Below, one piece after another: positions 37,020-48,530 of a stretch of 64,000 bases of DNA. Numbering within the stretch: the stretch's first letter is position 1; each line of letters opens with the position of its first letter. Origin of the DNA: Tolypeutes matacus (lineage: Eukaryota; Chordata; Mammalia; Cingulata; Chlamyphoridae); NCBI GenBank assembly GCA_026826555.1, contig JAKSZT010054324.1, forward strand, positions 434,001 to 498,000, given 5' to 3'. Both the position numbers and the translations under genes were made by a program. The notes under the pieces were generated by a model. That model saw nothing but the letters and a program-made list of their open reading frames with translations. It had not been told where the DNA came from and did no database searches.

Positions 37020-37150
37020 ATCATGTTATAGAAGAATGTAAAAAACATGAAGGTAGGAATGTGTCTTCTTTATGCTGTGTCTCCAGTGCCTTTTCTAGTG
37101 ACTTCCATTTCATAATATTCAAATACATTTGTTGAAGGAAAGAATTATAA
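37020..37150 (+). repeat. L2/MIR-type 3' end
   Basis: Shows GTGTCTCCAGTGCCTTTTCTAGTG and ATACATTTGTTGAAGGAAAGAA, a diverged L2-type terminus. Confidence 0.5.
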
Positions 37151-37485
37151 CACTGGTCTACTTTTAATAAAATTACAAATATTTCAAAATGCAGTCAGGA
37201 ATATGTTATAGAAATTTCAGACACAGATAAATTTTAGAAAAGGAGGCAGTAATTTCATGTAAATAATTTAAGTAAATGAAAAAGGTTAACTTTAAATAAG
37301 TAGGTTTCCTAATCTAATTATTCGTTATTTTATTTACTATGATATCATTTGAAGGAAAATGAAAACATACATTTTTAAATTGAAGTTCATTGTAATGTTC
37401 GTTGAGAGTTTACTTACAAGCATTTTTAAATAGTAAATATTTTCATTTAATTAAATATTAACCTTCAAGTATGTCTTTTTTCTTT
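37151..37485. other. Unassigned AT-rich sequence
   Basis: No gene or repeat family recognised. Confidence 0.45.
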
Positions 37486-37489
37486 TACT

Positions 37490-37895
37490 TTTTAAATAAA
37501 CTGTAAATTTTGAATATTTTCAGATTTACAGGAAAATTATGTAGGTAAGAGAGAAAGCTCCTATAAGCCTTATACCCAATTTCCCTTATTATAAACATCT
37601 TATATTAGTATAATAAATTTCTTATAATTAATGATCCAATATCAATTTATTGTTATTATTAACTAAAGTCCATACTTCATTTATATTTCTTTAGCTTTTC
37701 TCTAATTTGATGTCCTTTTCTGTTATAGGTTGTTTTAGTGGTTGTCTTACACATGCATTTTTAAACATTTTTTATTTTGGAATAACCTCAGATTTACAGA
37801 AAACTGGTAATGATAAGAGAGATCCCTTATATTCCTCAACCAGTTTTCCCTAGTGTTAGCATCTTACATTACCTTGATACCTTCATCAAAAATAA
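37490..37895 (-). repeat. Two adjacent copies of one dispersed repeat, probably L1-related
   Basis: Copy one (about 37490-37620) and copy two (about 37765-37895) share the order: TTTT(A/T)..., CAGATTTACAG(G/A)AAA, AGAGAGA, a CTTATA block, CC(A/C)A.TTTCCC, then (A/T)AACATCTTA-like text. I recognise this sequence type from many mammalian genomes but cannot name it with certainty. Confidence 0.5.
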
Positions 37896-38184
37896 GAAAC
37901 TGGCCTGAGAGACACCGGAGTCAGAAGAGGCAGCAGGCAGCTGTCAGGTGCCAAATGGCCCTGAGAAGACAGCCAGGGAAAGAGATCCAATGGGTTGTTA
38001 GGCACCAAGCCAGCTTCTGGGGTGTGGGGAGCTGCAGAACAAGTAGCCTCACCATGGGGAACCTAGACTGAGCTTTTTTTTCCCTTGACATCTGAGTATT
38101 TTACCTGTGGAGGGTGGGTCGTGGGGGTGACTGGTGTGCACAGGCTGCCTGAGAGAGTTGCTGGTAGCCTCCGAGGGAGGCCTG
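37896..38184. other. G+C-rich unassigned block beside a TTTA microsatellite
   Basis: About 290 bp of G+C-rich sequence lies between a diverged repeat and the (TTTA)n tract. It may be a piece of an unrecognised transposon or L1 5' UTR. The 72-residue frame at 37853-38071 crosses from the repeat into it and has no domain. Confidence 0.4.
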
Positions 38185-38187
38185 TTT

Positions 38188-38230
<43 letters not shown>

Positions 38231-38231
38231 T
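38185..38231. repeat. (TTTA)n microsatellite
   Basis: An almost uninterrupted run of about 12 tetranucleotide units. Confidence 0.95.
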
Positions 38232-38811
38232 AAATAGAAATAAAAATTTCATGGTGGAAATGAACTCAAATCAGTGATTATAGTCAAATTCATGTGAACT
38301 ATTCTCTACAGATAAATTGTAAAGATTGTGAGGTTGGGTTGAAAAGATGCACATTTTTCAAGATACGCCAAGGAATTGAAAGGTGAATAGTAAATTTATG
38401 GAAAAATATAGTAGGCAGATACTAATGAAAGACTAATAAAAGAATGTTTGTAACATTAAAACAGGATGCCTGCTTTTTAAGTTAACTACTTAGGGTATAA
38501 ATTACTTTGTTATAAACAAAAGTGAATAAATGAGCCAATATTACACAAAACAAAACAAGCAGCAGGTCAGTAGAATAAAAATCATGCATAATAAAATAAA
38601 TAATACCAATCATATCCCTTATAAGAATACAATGATTTTATTTTTATTTTTTGACTTTAAATTTTCATTTAAAATTTGTAGGTAAGACAATGGGTTCTAT
38701 TCTTTAATTTATTCACTTATTTCACACATAAGATTTTAATTTTAATTTGGTTCTCATTCATGAATATAAACTATTTTTGTAAATATATACAACATATGGT
38801 ATTTAGGTATT
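38232..38811. other. Unassigned AT-rich sequence
   Basis: No gene or repeat family recognised. Confidence 0.45.
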
Positions 38812-39085
38812 TTGATTTTTTCTTTTCCTCTTATTTTCTTTACTTTTTCATATTTTCTCTCTTTCTTTTCTTTCTTTCCACTATCTCTTGTTTGGTTTTC
38901 ATTGCTTTCTTCTTTTCTCATCTTTCTGATCCTTTATTTTTTTTTCCAGTTTCTTTTTTTCACCTTTTTATTTCTTTTTGTTTTTTATGATTTTTCACTC
39001 TTATTACTTATATTTTTTCTGGCTCTTTTATTGATCCTTTTCCATCCTTTTTTTAATTCTTGTTTTCCTCTTCTTTTGTCTTTCC
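38812..39085. repeat. Polypyrimidine (T/C) tract, about 270 bp
   Basis: The plus strand is very largely T and C. Long T-rich frames here (38760-39135) are composition artefacts. It lies just upstream of the ORF1 region of L1-A and might belong to its 5' end, but the corresponding place in L1-C (right of 63170) does not look the same. Confidence 0.7.
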
Positions 39086-39294
39086 TTCTTTGTAGACCAA
39101 ATTTTTTGTTGTTGTCAGGCAATACAAATATATAAAATAAGTGGAACAAAGTGTCTAAGAACTTAACACAAAACCAAATGAAAATAAAACCTTAGACTAG
39201 AAAAAGAAGCTAACTAACTGAATAATCCCATCAAGATAAACAGATGCCTAGACACTAGCAAAAATTTACATGCCATAATAAGAAACAGGAAGAC

Positions 39295-39920
39295 ATGACC
39301 CAATCTAATAAACAAACTAAAAAACAGGAGAAAATGCAGAATTTGGGACAACTAATTGAGGATGTCCAAACAAATATCCTGAATCAACATGATGAAGTGA
39401 ATGAAGACATAAAGGATATTAAGAAGACCCTGGGGATACATACAGAAGAAATTGCCAACATACATGAAAAGGTAACAGATATAATGGTGATGTAAAGTAC
39501 AAGGCAAGAAATTAAATACACTAGAAGCACATAACAGCAGATATGAACAGACAGAGGAAAGAATTAGTGACATTGAAGATAGGGCATGTGAAATTGCATA
39601 GATAGTAGAAGAAATAGATAAATAAAATGGAAAAAAATTCAGCAGGGTCTCAGGGGATTGAATGACAACATGAAATGCATAAACATATGCTTTATAGGTA
39701 TCCCAGAGAGAGAAGAGAACAGAAAGGGGGAAGAAGGAATGTTTGAGGAAATAATGACTAAAAATGTCCCAAACTCTTGTGAGGGACATGGATGTACATG
39801 TCCTGGAAGCACAACACACTCCAAACAGAATAAATCCCAGCAGGCCTACCCCAAAACACATACATATAAGATTGTCAAACATTCAAGACAAAGAGACAAT
39901 CCTAAAAGCAGATAGAGAAA
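39295..39920 (+). pseudogene. L1-A ORF1 remnant (RNA-binding chaperone)
   Basis: In L1, ORF1 protein binds the element RNA and forms coiled-coil trimers. The first frame, 39295-39495 (66 residues), is charged and heptad-like, with the stretch DIKKTLGIHTEEIANIHEK, as expected for the coiled coil. It ends at a stop codon. The next part lies in another frame at about 39658-39915, where IGIPEREENRKGEEG and FEEIM are readable; the latter motif also occurs in L1-C ORF1 (near 62590). At least one frameshift and several stops separate the parts, so no full protein is possible. The antisense frame at 39352-39882 is an artefact. Confidence 0.75.
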
Positions 39921-40329
39921 AGAGATCGATCCCATATGAGGGAAGCTCTATATGATTTAGTGCTGATTTCTCATCTTACACCATGGAGGTGAGAGGGAGT
40001 GGTATGGCATAGTTAAGGTGATGAAAGGAAAAGGAAAAACATGCCAGCCATGAATTCTGTACCCAGCAAAAGTGGCATTCAAAAATGAAGGAGAGTTCAA
40101 AAGATTCACAGATAAACAGAAATCGAGAGTTTGTCAACTAGAGTCCTGTCTTCAAGAAATACAGAAGGGAGTTCTACAGGTTGAAAGGAAATAAAACAGG
40201 AGAAAGAGGGTTGGAGGAGAGTGTAGAAAGGAACATTATCAGAAAGAGTAACTAAAAGGATTAAAAGAAATAAAAATAAAATATGACATATATAAACCCA
40301 AAGAAGAAATGGCAAAAGTAATTATTGCC

Positions 40330-43300
40330 TTTAATTACCATTGAATATTAATGGATTAATAGATTAAATGCTCCAATCAAGGGACACTGATTGGCAGAAT
40401 GGATAAGGAAATATGACCAATCCATATGCTGTTTACAAGAAATCACCTTAGACCCAGAGAACAAGTAGGTTGCAAGTGAAAGGCTGGAAAACAATGTTAC
40501 GCACAATAACCAAAAAGGGACAGTAGTAGCTATATTAATATTGGACAAAATAGTATTTAAATGCAAAATTGTTGTAAGACACAAAGAAAGTCACTATATA
40601 TTAATAAAAGTGATACTCTATCAGTAATAAAGAACAATCTAAATATTTATGCACCTAACCAGATGTCCAAAAATACATGAGGCAAATATTGGTAAAATTA
40701 AGGGGAGAAATAGATTATTCTATGTAGTGTGTGGGGGGGACACTTTAGTATGCCATTAATAGACATATAGAGAACATTACCCCAAATATAGTAGGATATA
40801 TATTCTTCTTGAATGCACATGGATCATTCTCCATGATACACCACATGCTAGGTCACAGAACAAGCCTCAAGAAATGTATAAAGATAGCAATTATACAAAG
40901 CAATTTTTCTGACACAATGGAATGAAGCTGGAAATTAATAAGGGCAGATAACTAGAAAAGGCACAAATATATAGAAGTTAAGCAGTATACTCTTAAACAA
41001 TCAGTGGGTCAAGGAGGAAATTGCAAGTAACTACCTTGAAGTGAATAAAAATGAGAACACATTTCAAAATGTATACAGTTTGATATAAGGCAGTGCTGAG
41101 AGGGCAATTTAATATAGGCAATAAGCATCTATATTAAAAAAGAAGAAAGAGCTAAAAACAAAGACCTACCTGCACATCTGGAGGAAGTAGAAAAAGAACA
41201 GCGACTAATCCCAAAACAAGCAGAAGAAAGGAAATAACCGATTAAAACAAAACTAAATGAAATTGAGAATAAAAAAATACTAGAAAAAATAACAAAACAA
41301 AAGCTGGTTCTTTGAAAAGATTAATAAAATTGATAAACCCTTCGCTAGATTACCAAAGAAAAAAAGGAGACGATACAAATAAAATAAAAAATGAGAGAGA
41401 GGACATCACCAATGATCCCAGAGAAATAAAGAGTATCATAAGAGGATACATTGAAAAATCATATGCCTATGAGATGGATAATTTAGATGAAATGGACAAA
41501 TTTCTAGAAACCCACAAGCAACCTACCTTGATGAAAGAAGATATAGAAGAACTCAACAGACCTATCACAATTGTGAGATTGAATTAGTCATCAAAAACCT
41601 CCTAACCAAGAAAATCTCATGACCAGATCCCTTCACAGATGCAATCTACCAATCATTATGGAAAGAACTAACACCAATCCTGCTTAAACTTTTCCAAGAA
41701 GTAGAAGTGGAGGGAACATTACTAAACTCATTTTGTGATGTCAACATCACATAAAGATTCCAAAGAAAATAAAACTATAGACCAATCACTCTAATGAACA
41801 TGGATGCAAAAATCCTCAACAAAATACTTGCTAATCATATCCAACAACTCATCAAATGAATTATACACCATGGTCAAGTGGGTTTTATCCCAGGTGTGCA
41901 AGGGTGGTTCAAAATAAGAAAATCAATCAAGGTAATACACCACATTAACAGACTGAAGGAAAAAAAATCACATGGTCATCTCTATCAATGCAGAAAAATC
42001 ATTTGAGAAGATATAGCACCCTTTCTTAATAAAAACACTTAGAAATATAGGAATAAAAGAAAACTTTCTCAACATGTTGGAGGATATATATGAAACTCCT
42101 ACAGCTAACTTCATACTCAATGGTGAAAGGCTAAAGGCTTTCCCTCTAATATCTAGAACAAGACAAGGATGCCCATTGTCACCACTCTTATTTAACATTG
42201 TATTAGAAATACTTTCTTGAGCACTTAGGCAAGAAAAAGAAATAAAAGGAATCCAAATTGAAAAGGAAGAAGTAAAACTTTTTCTATTTGCAGATGATCC
42301 TATACATAGAAAGCCCCCCAAAATGTACAACAATGCTTCTAGAGTTGATAAACGAGTTCAGTAAAGTGGTAGGATATGAGACTAATATGAAAATATCTGT
42401 AGCATTACTGTACACTACTAATGAGAAATCTGAGGAGGAAATCAAGAAAACATCTCCATTTACAATAGCAACTAAAAGAATCACATATCTAGGAATAAAT
42501 TTAACTAAAGATGTAAAGGACTTGTACACAGAGAGCTACACAACATTGTTAAAGGAAATCAAAGAAGACCTAAGTAAGTGGAAGAATATTCCATGTTCAT
42601 GGATTAGAAGACTATTATTAAGAAGTCTGTGTTACCCAAATTGACTTACAAGATCAATACAACCCCAATAAAAGTTACAACAGCTATTTTTACTCAACTG
42701 GAAGAAACAATTGTCAAATTTATTTGGAAGCATAAGCAGCCCCCAAATAGTAAATTGTGCTTGGAGAACTGGATATCCATATCCAAAAGAATGAGAGAGG
42801 ATCCCCATCTCATGTCCTATACAAAAATTAACTTAAATTGGATCAAATACCTAAATACAAGTTCAAAGACCATAAAGCTCCTAGAAGATAATGTAGGGAA
42901 GGATCAATATGATCTTGTATTAGGAAATGGTTTCCTAAACCATGAACCCAAAACATGAACAATGAAAGGGAAAATAGATAAATGGACCTCCTCAAAATTA
43001 AAACTTTTGGGCTTCAATGGAATTTTTCAAGAAAGTGAAAAAGCAGCCTACAATTTGGGAGAAAATATTGGTGAACCACTTATCTGATAAGGGTCTAATA
43101 TCCATCATATATAAAGAAATCTTGCATCTTGAAAATAAAAAGAACCCATTTAAAAAATGGGCAAGAGATTTGAATATACCCTTTTCAATTAGGAAATACA
43201 AAAGAAAGGCTATAAAGTACATGAAAAGATGCCCAACATCAAAAGCTGTTAGGGAAATTCAAATCAAAACTACAGTGAGATATCATCTTATACCTATTAG

Positions 43301-43430
43301 ATTGGCTGTTATTTAAAAAACAGGAAGCTACAAGTGTAGGAGAAGATGTGGAGTAATGGAAACACTCATCCATTGCTGGTGGGAGTGTAGAATGGTCCAG
43401 CCACTGTGGAGGATAGTTTGACAGTTCCTC
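40330..43430 (+). pseudogene. L1-A ORF2 remnant (endonuclease/reverse transcriptase)
   Basis: ORF2 of L1 cuts target DNA and reverse-transcribes the element RNA. The endonuclease start near 40330 has the usual opening block (AATGGATTAATAGATTAAATG). In the RT part, the first catalytic motif region (about 41975-42010) reads NAEKSFE instead of the DAEKAFD kept in L1-C, so the first aspartate is lost. The second region (about 42285-42300) keeps FADD. The C-terminal Cys motif is readable near 43335-43430 as C...C then HCWWEC. Surviving sub-frames are 41312-41587, 42288-42644, 42629-42958 and 43017-43316, in shifting phases. Non-functional. Confidence 0.8.
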
Positions 43431-44239
43431 AGGAAGCTAACTATAGAATTGGCAAATTACCTGGCTATCTCAATACTAGGAATATGCCCCCCCAAAGTTG
43501 AAAACAGTGACATGAACAGATATATGCACACCAACCTTCACTTCAGCATTTTTCACTATAGCCAAAGGTTGGAAGCAACCCAAGTGTCCTTCAATGGATG
43601 AATAGATAAAGAAAATGTGGTATACATATATGATTGAATTTTACTCAGCTGTAAGAAGGAATGAAGTGTTGACATGTGACAATATGGATGAATCTCAAAA
43701 ACCTTATGTGCAGTGAAATAAGCCAGTCACAAAAGGACAAATATTGCATGACCGCACTGATATGACCTAAGTATATTGAGCAAACTCAGAGAGGTACAGT
43801 CTGGAAAATAGCTTACCAGGAAATAGAAGGGATTAGAGAGTGGTGAAGCAATGCTCAACTTGGGCAGAATCTGTGATAAGGTGTATAGGGATGGTTTGGC
43901 AGTGGGTGAGGGTGATGGAGGTGCAGGGATGTGGGTGGGGTTTATGGTGCTAGCAGTGAGGGTGAGTAGGGTTGGGGGTGGATTGGGCTATCCATGCACT
44001 GGGGGGAGGGATCGAGAAAGGAATAGGTGAAATCTGGGGAGAGGAAGGACTGTGGTTGAGAATACAATTGTGGTAATGTTATTTTGAGAACTTTGGTAGG
44101 GGAGGTTCACTGGAGCAGGGAGTTGGTGGTGGGGGGATATGTGGGGAAGGATGCACCTGGGGCATGCCTCTGTGGAATGTGTTCATCTTGTAATAAGGTA
44201 TTATCTCAGTGGGTGTTATTACAATAATCAACAAAATAT

Positions 44240-45582
44240 TAAACTCCTATCCTAGGTAATCCTGCTTTGTTCTCAAATAGAGAGGCAAGAATATCTCGAG
44301 TACATAGGCAGTGTTTAACAAAATAAAACAGACAAATTTGCCAAGACCTCAATATTAATGCTTGTACTTATGAACCTTATTCTTGTAAAATTGAAACTTA
44401 GACTAAAAATAACTATTACCTAAGAGTTATCTCCTCAAAACCTCCTTGTTACTCAAATGTGGACTCTTTCTAAGCCAAACTCAGCAAATAAATGTACTAC
44501 CTTCCCCACAGTGTGGGACATGATTCCTGGGGATGAGCCTCCCTGGCACCAAAGGATTAATACCAAGCACCAACCACTGATGCATTTAGAAAAAGATTTG
44601 ACCAAAAGGGGGAAACATTAAATACAAAAGAGTTTCTATACCTAAGCTTTTTCAAAGTGAATCAGAATGTCATTCCAGAGGTTACACTTGTTCATGTCTC
44701 ATGCAGATCTCACTAACTGCCACAGTAAACAAAGCCTCAAATAGAGGTGCTCCTGAGGCCTCTAGAGACATCTGGAAACTATAGGCAAGCCACACAATTC
44801 CGTGAAATCAACACCTAGTCTATGGGCCTTAACTTGGAATATATGACAAACTATTTCCCCCATGGAACAGATTTAGACTCATTTATAATTTCACTGCAGA
44901 TGATTCTTCTACCACTTTTATTTGAACCTATAACTAGCACTATGCTGATTAAATATATGTCCCAGAGACTTAAATCTTCAGTCTGTTCACATGTCAGTTG
45001 AGCCCTGAATCTCAGCAGAGTTGCAGCCAACTCCTACTTTCCAGTTCATCAGACATACCCAGGACAACTAACAAAATGATGATAGTCCCCAAAGCAGAGT
45101 ATCCACAACTGCAAGCAAAATAGTCCTTTCTATCTGCCCCATAAAATCTTAGCTCCCTCTCAATCTGAAGCAGAGTGAGCATCACCATCCTCACATCCTC
45201 AATTTTGATGAAAGAACAAACATAAGGTGGTAATGCAACCTTGGACCAAAGTAAACTTATTGTAGTAATAGAAGAACTTGTAACATTTATATAAAGATAG
45301 TGATCACCAGAGGTTCTGAGGAGAAGGGGAGGGAATAAAAGGTGGAACATAGGGCACTGAAATTGTTCTGCATAATATTGCAATAATGGATACAGGCCAT
45401 TATACAATTTATCAAAACCTATAAAATTGTATATTCAAAGTGTAAACTATAGACCTTGGTTAGAAACAATGCTTCATCAATATTTATTCATCAATTGTAA
45501 CAAATGTACCACACTAATATAAGATGTCACTAATAGAGGAAAATGTGGGAGAGGAGAGGGTGAGTTATATGGAAACGAATCA
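44240..45582 (+). mobile_element. Repeat of uncertain class (xenarthran type, A-rich 3' end), about 1.3 kb
   Basis: This starts after the L1-A 3' UTR and has no open frame of note. Its right half (44930-45582) matches both arms of the inverted copy at 16813-17546, which proves it is a dispersed repeat. Recognisable blocks are GGGACATGATTCCTGGGGATG (44515), TGATTAAATATATGTCCCAGAG (44945) and CAATTGTAACAAATGTACCACACTAAT (45494). The A-rich end seen in the other copy suggests target-primed reverse transcription, so a LINE 3' region or a LINE-mobilised element is likely. I know the sequence type from xenarthran DNA but cannot give a family name. The minus frame 45012-45407 is spurious. Confidence 0.6.
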
Positions 45583-47493
45583 CACCAACAAACAAAATAA
45601 ATGAAGGGAAAAACACATGATCCTCTCAGTTAATGCAGAAAAGACATTTGACATTTGACAAAATTCAGAATCTTTTCTTGTTAAAAATACTTAAAAAAAA
45701 AATAGAAATACAAGGAAATCTCCTCAGCATCTGGAAGAAGGCAAGGATGTCCAGTGTCACCACTTTTAATAAACATATTACTGGACATTCTAGCTACAGC
45801 AATTAGGCAAGAAAAAGTAATAAAAGGTATCCAAATTGGAAAGGAATAAGTAAAACTTTCACTGTTTGAAGATGACATGATCCTATATATATATAAAGAG
45901 CCCCAAAAATTGACATCAAAGCTGATGGAGCTAATATACAAATTCAGCATAGTGGCATGGTACAAGATCAACACACAAAAATGAGTATTGTTTCTATACA
46001 TTTGTAATGAGCACTCTGAGGAGGAAATCAGGTAAAAAAAAAAAAAGTCCATTTACAATAGCACCTCAAATAATCAAATATCAAGGAATATATTTAAGCA
46101 AGGATGCAAAGGAATTGTACATGGAAAACTATAAAACATTGCTTAAAGAAATAAAAAAAGACCTAAATAAATGAAAGTACATTCCATGTTCATGGATTGG
46201 AGGACTAAATATCATTAAGATGACAATTCTACCCAAAATGATTTACAGATTCAATGCAATCCCAATCAACATTCCAGCAGCCTACTTTGCAGAAATGGAA
46301 AAGCCAATTATCAAATATATTTAGAAAGAGAAGGGAACCCATATAATCAAAAACATCTGGAAAAAGAAGAAAATTAAAGGACCCATACCTCCTAACTTTA
46401 AAGCATATTACAAAGTTACAGTGGTCAAAACAATGTGGTACTAGCACAAGGATAGATACGCTGATTAATGGAATTTCAAGTTCAGGAATAAACCCTCACA
46501 TCTATGACCAATTGATTTTGACAAGGCTGCCAAGTCTGCTCAATTGGGAAAGAACAGTCTTTTCAACAAATGGTGCAGAAAGAACTGGATATCCATATGT
46601 AAATAAAAGGAGGACCCCTACTTCACACCATATTCAAGAACAAACTCAAAATGGAACTCAGAACTAACACTCCTAGAAGAAAATATATAGAAGCATCTTC
46701 CAGAGCTTGTGTTAGGCAATAGATTTTTATACGTTACCCCCAATCCACAAGCATTGAAAGAAAAATATAGAAAAATGGGACTTCCTGAGAATTGAAAACT
46801 TTTCCATATCAAAGGACTTTGTCATGAAAGGGAAAAGACCTCTTACTCAATATGAGAAAGTATTTGGAAACCACATATCCAATAAAGGTTTAATACCCAG
46901 AGTAGATAAATAAATCCTTCAGCTCAACAATATAAAGACAGCAATATGGGCAAAAGACTTGAACAGAGATTTCTCCAAAGAGGTTATACAAATGGCTAAA
47001 AAGCATGAAAAGGATGCTCAGCGTTATTAGCTATTAGGGAAATGCAAATCAAAACTACATTGAGATACCATTTTACACCCATTAGAATGGTTACTATTAA
47101 AAAACCAAAAAATTACAAGTGTTGGAGAGGATGTGGAAAAGCAGAAACATTCATTGCTGGAGGGAATGTAAAATGGTGGAGCCACTGTATAAGAAAATTT
47201 AGCAGTTCCTCAGGAAGTTAATTATAGAATTAGCATTTTGTTGGGGACAACGAAGGTGGCATGTCTATTCACCTTCAGTGATGCCGGTAACATGCAACAT
47301 GGCCGCCAGGGTTGAAACAACAGCTTAAGCTATAATTAGCCTTCTTCTTCGGTAGTTCGCGTCAAAAGAATAGTTCACGCCCAAAGTTCGCGCCAAAAGC
47401 ACTAACCTCCGCAGCCGCCACCTATCCTAGCAACAGCATCCACCAATCCTAAACCGCCACCCATCCTTATTAGCCACCCCCTCTTCCTTTAGA

Positions 47494-47502
47494 GTATATA
47501 TA
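47494..47502 (+). promoter_or_regulatory. LTR TATA box
   Basis: GTATATATA lies 13 bp upstream of AATAAA in the solo LTR, at the position expected for a U3 promoter. Activity is inferred only. Confidence 0.6.
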
Positions 47503-47514
47503 CCCTGCCTCTTC

Positions 47515-47520
47515 AATAAA
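47515..47520 (+). promoter_or_regulatory. LTR polyadenylation signal AATAAA
   Basis: It is so close to the TATA box that the expected transcription start (about 25-30 bp after TATA) falls beyond it. The signal would then be in U3 and used only at the 3' end, as in retroviruses with a short R region. Confidence 0.55.
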
Positions 47521-48530
47521 CTTTTGCAGCTTGATCAGAATCCTGTCTTGCTGTCGTTCTTCGTGTCTCTTGTCCCATACCATTCTTCCCTCATAGGAGC
47601 TGGAGCCCCAGTTGACTGTCCCGCGGGCCGGGACAGCATTTGACCCAGCAATCCCACTTCTAGGTATATACTCAGAAGAATTAAAACCAGGGACTCAAAC
47701 ATATATTTGTACACCAATTTTCATAGTTGCATTAATCACAATAGCTTAAAGATAGAAGCAACCCAAGTACCCATTAATTGATGAATGGATAAACAAATTG
47801 TGATATATACATAGGATGGAAACTATTCAGCTGTAAAAAGGAATTAAGTCCTGATACATGTAACAACATGAATGAACCTTGTGTACATTATGCTGAGTGA
47901 AATAAGCCAGACACAAAAGGACAGATATTGTTTGATATCAATGTTATGAACTAATTGTAATAAGCAAACTCATAGAGTTAGAATCTAGAATATAAGTTAC
48001 CAGGGGATAGACTGGGCATAGAGAATGGGGAGCTGATGCTTAATTTGTACAGAATTTCTATATAGGTTGATTGTAAATGTTTGGAAATGAATGGTGGTGA
48101 TGGTAGCACATTATTTTGAATGTAATTAACAGCACTGAATTATGTATGTGAATATGGTTGAAAGTGGGTATTTTGTGTAGTGCATTTTACTAGGATGGAG
48201 TTGGAAGATAAAACAAGGTGCTGTATAACATAATAAACTGTTGTAGAAGATGGACTGGGATAAATAGTACAAGTATAAGAAAATTTTTTCATCATTTATA
48301 ACAAATGTTAGACACTAATACAAGGTATTAATAATAGGGTGGTATATGGGGAAAATACACCTAATGTAATCTATGGGCTATAGTTAATAGTACTATTTAA
48401 TATTCTTTTATAATTTGTAACAAAGGTACCACACTAAGGCAAATTTCAGCAATAGGATGGTATATAGGAACATAGCATTTTTCAGATGACCTTTCTGTAA
48501 ACCTATGACTTCCCTAATTAAAAAATAATT

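Larger units (their letters stand above)
39090..44236 (+). mobile_element. L1-A, near-full-length L1 (plus strand)
   Basis: A roughly 5.1 kb LINE-1 with all main parts in order: ORF1 coiled-coil start (39295), ORF1 central part (39680-39900), a connecting region (39900-40320), ORF2 endonuclease (40330-41100), reverse transcriptase (41600-42400), C-terminal part with Cys motif (43335-43430) and a G-rich 3' UTR (43780-44180). All frames are broken. Its ORF1 and connecting region match those of L1-C at 62030-63170, so the two are one family or close relatives. The connecting region is the type shared by older L1 and HAL1 elements. The 5' limit is uncertain. Confidence 0.85.
47233..47641 (+). mobile_element. 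Solo LTR with exact 6 bp target duplication (class II-like)
   Basis: The LTR is 47239-47635 (397 bp), starting TGTTGGGGACA and ending GGGCCGGGACA. GCATTT flanks it exactly on both sides (47233-47238 and 47636-47641), and the L1-B sequence is continuous once the LTR and one GCATTT are removed. A 6 bp duplication is typical of class II (betaretrovirus-like) integrases. It keeps many CpGs, such as TTCGCGTC and TTCGCGCC, unlike the surrounding repeats, so it seems young. A TATA box lies at 47494-47502 and AATAAA at 47515-47520. No internal retroviral sequence is present, so it arose by LTR-LTR recombination. The minus frame 47535-47717 is spurious. Confidence 0.9.
45583..48528 (+). mobile_element. 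L1-B, 5'-truncated L1 (plus strand) interrupted by a solo LTR
   Basis: It begins inside the RT domain, at sequence corresponding to about 41950 of L1-A, and runs through the ORF2 end to a 3' UTR finishing near 48528. The first RT motif region reads NAEKTFD and the second reads FEDD (near 45870) rather than FADD. A small internal duplication, ACATTTGACATTTGAC, lies at 45648-45663. The Cys motif region is diverged (47130-47200). The LTR at 47239-47635 splits it, and the L1 sequence resumes cleanly after one copy of the duplicated 6 bp. Its 3' UTR (47900-48528) differs from the G-rich one of L1-A, so it belongs to another subfamily. Confidence 0.8.

Noticed and set aside
38185..38231. Regularly spaced short repeats considered as an array
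   Set aside because: A simple tetranucleotide microsatellite with no spacers. No CRISPR-like array exists in this eukaryotic window.
39352..39882. 176-residue minus-strand frame, the longest in the window
   Set aside because: It is the antisense of L1-A ORF1.
47239..47635. CpG-rich promoter of a host gene
   Set aside because: Exact 6 bp flanking duplication, TG...CA ends and clean interruption of an L1 show it is a solo LTR; no downstream exon is seen.
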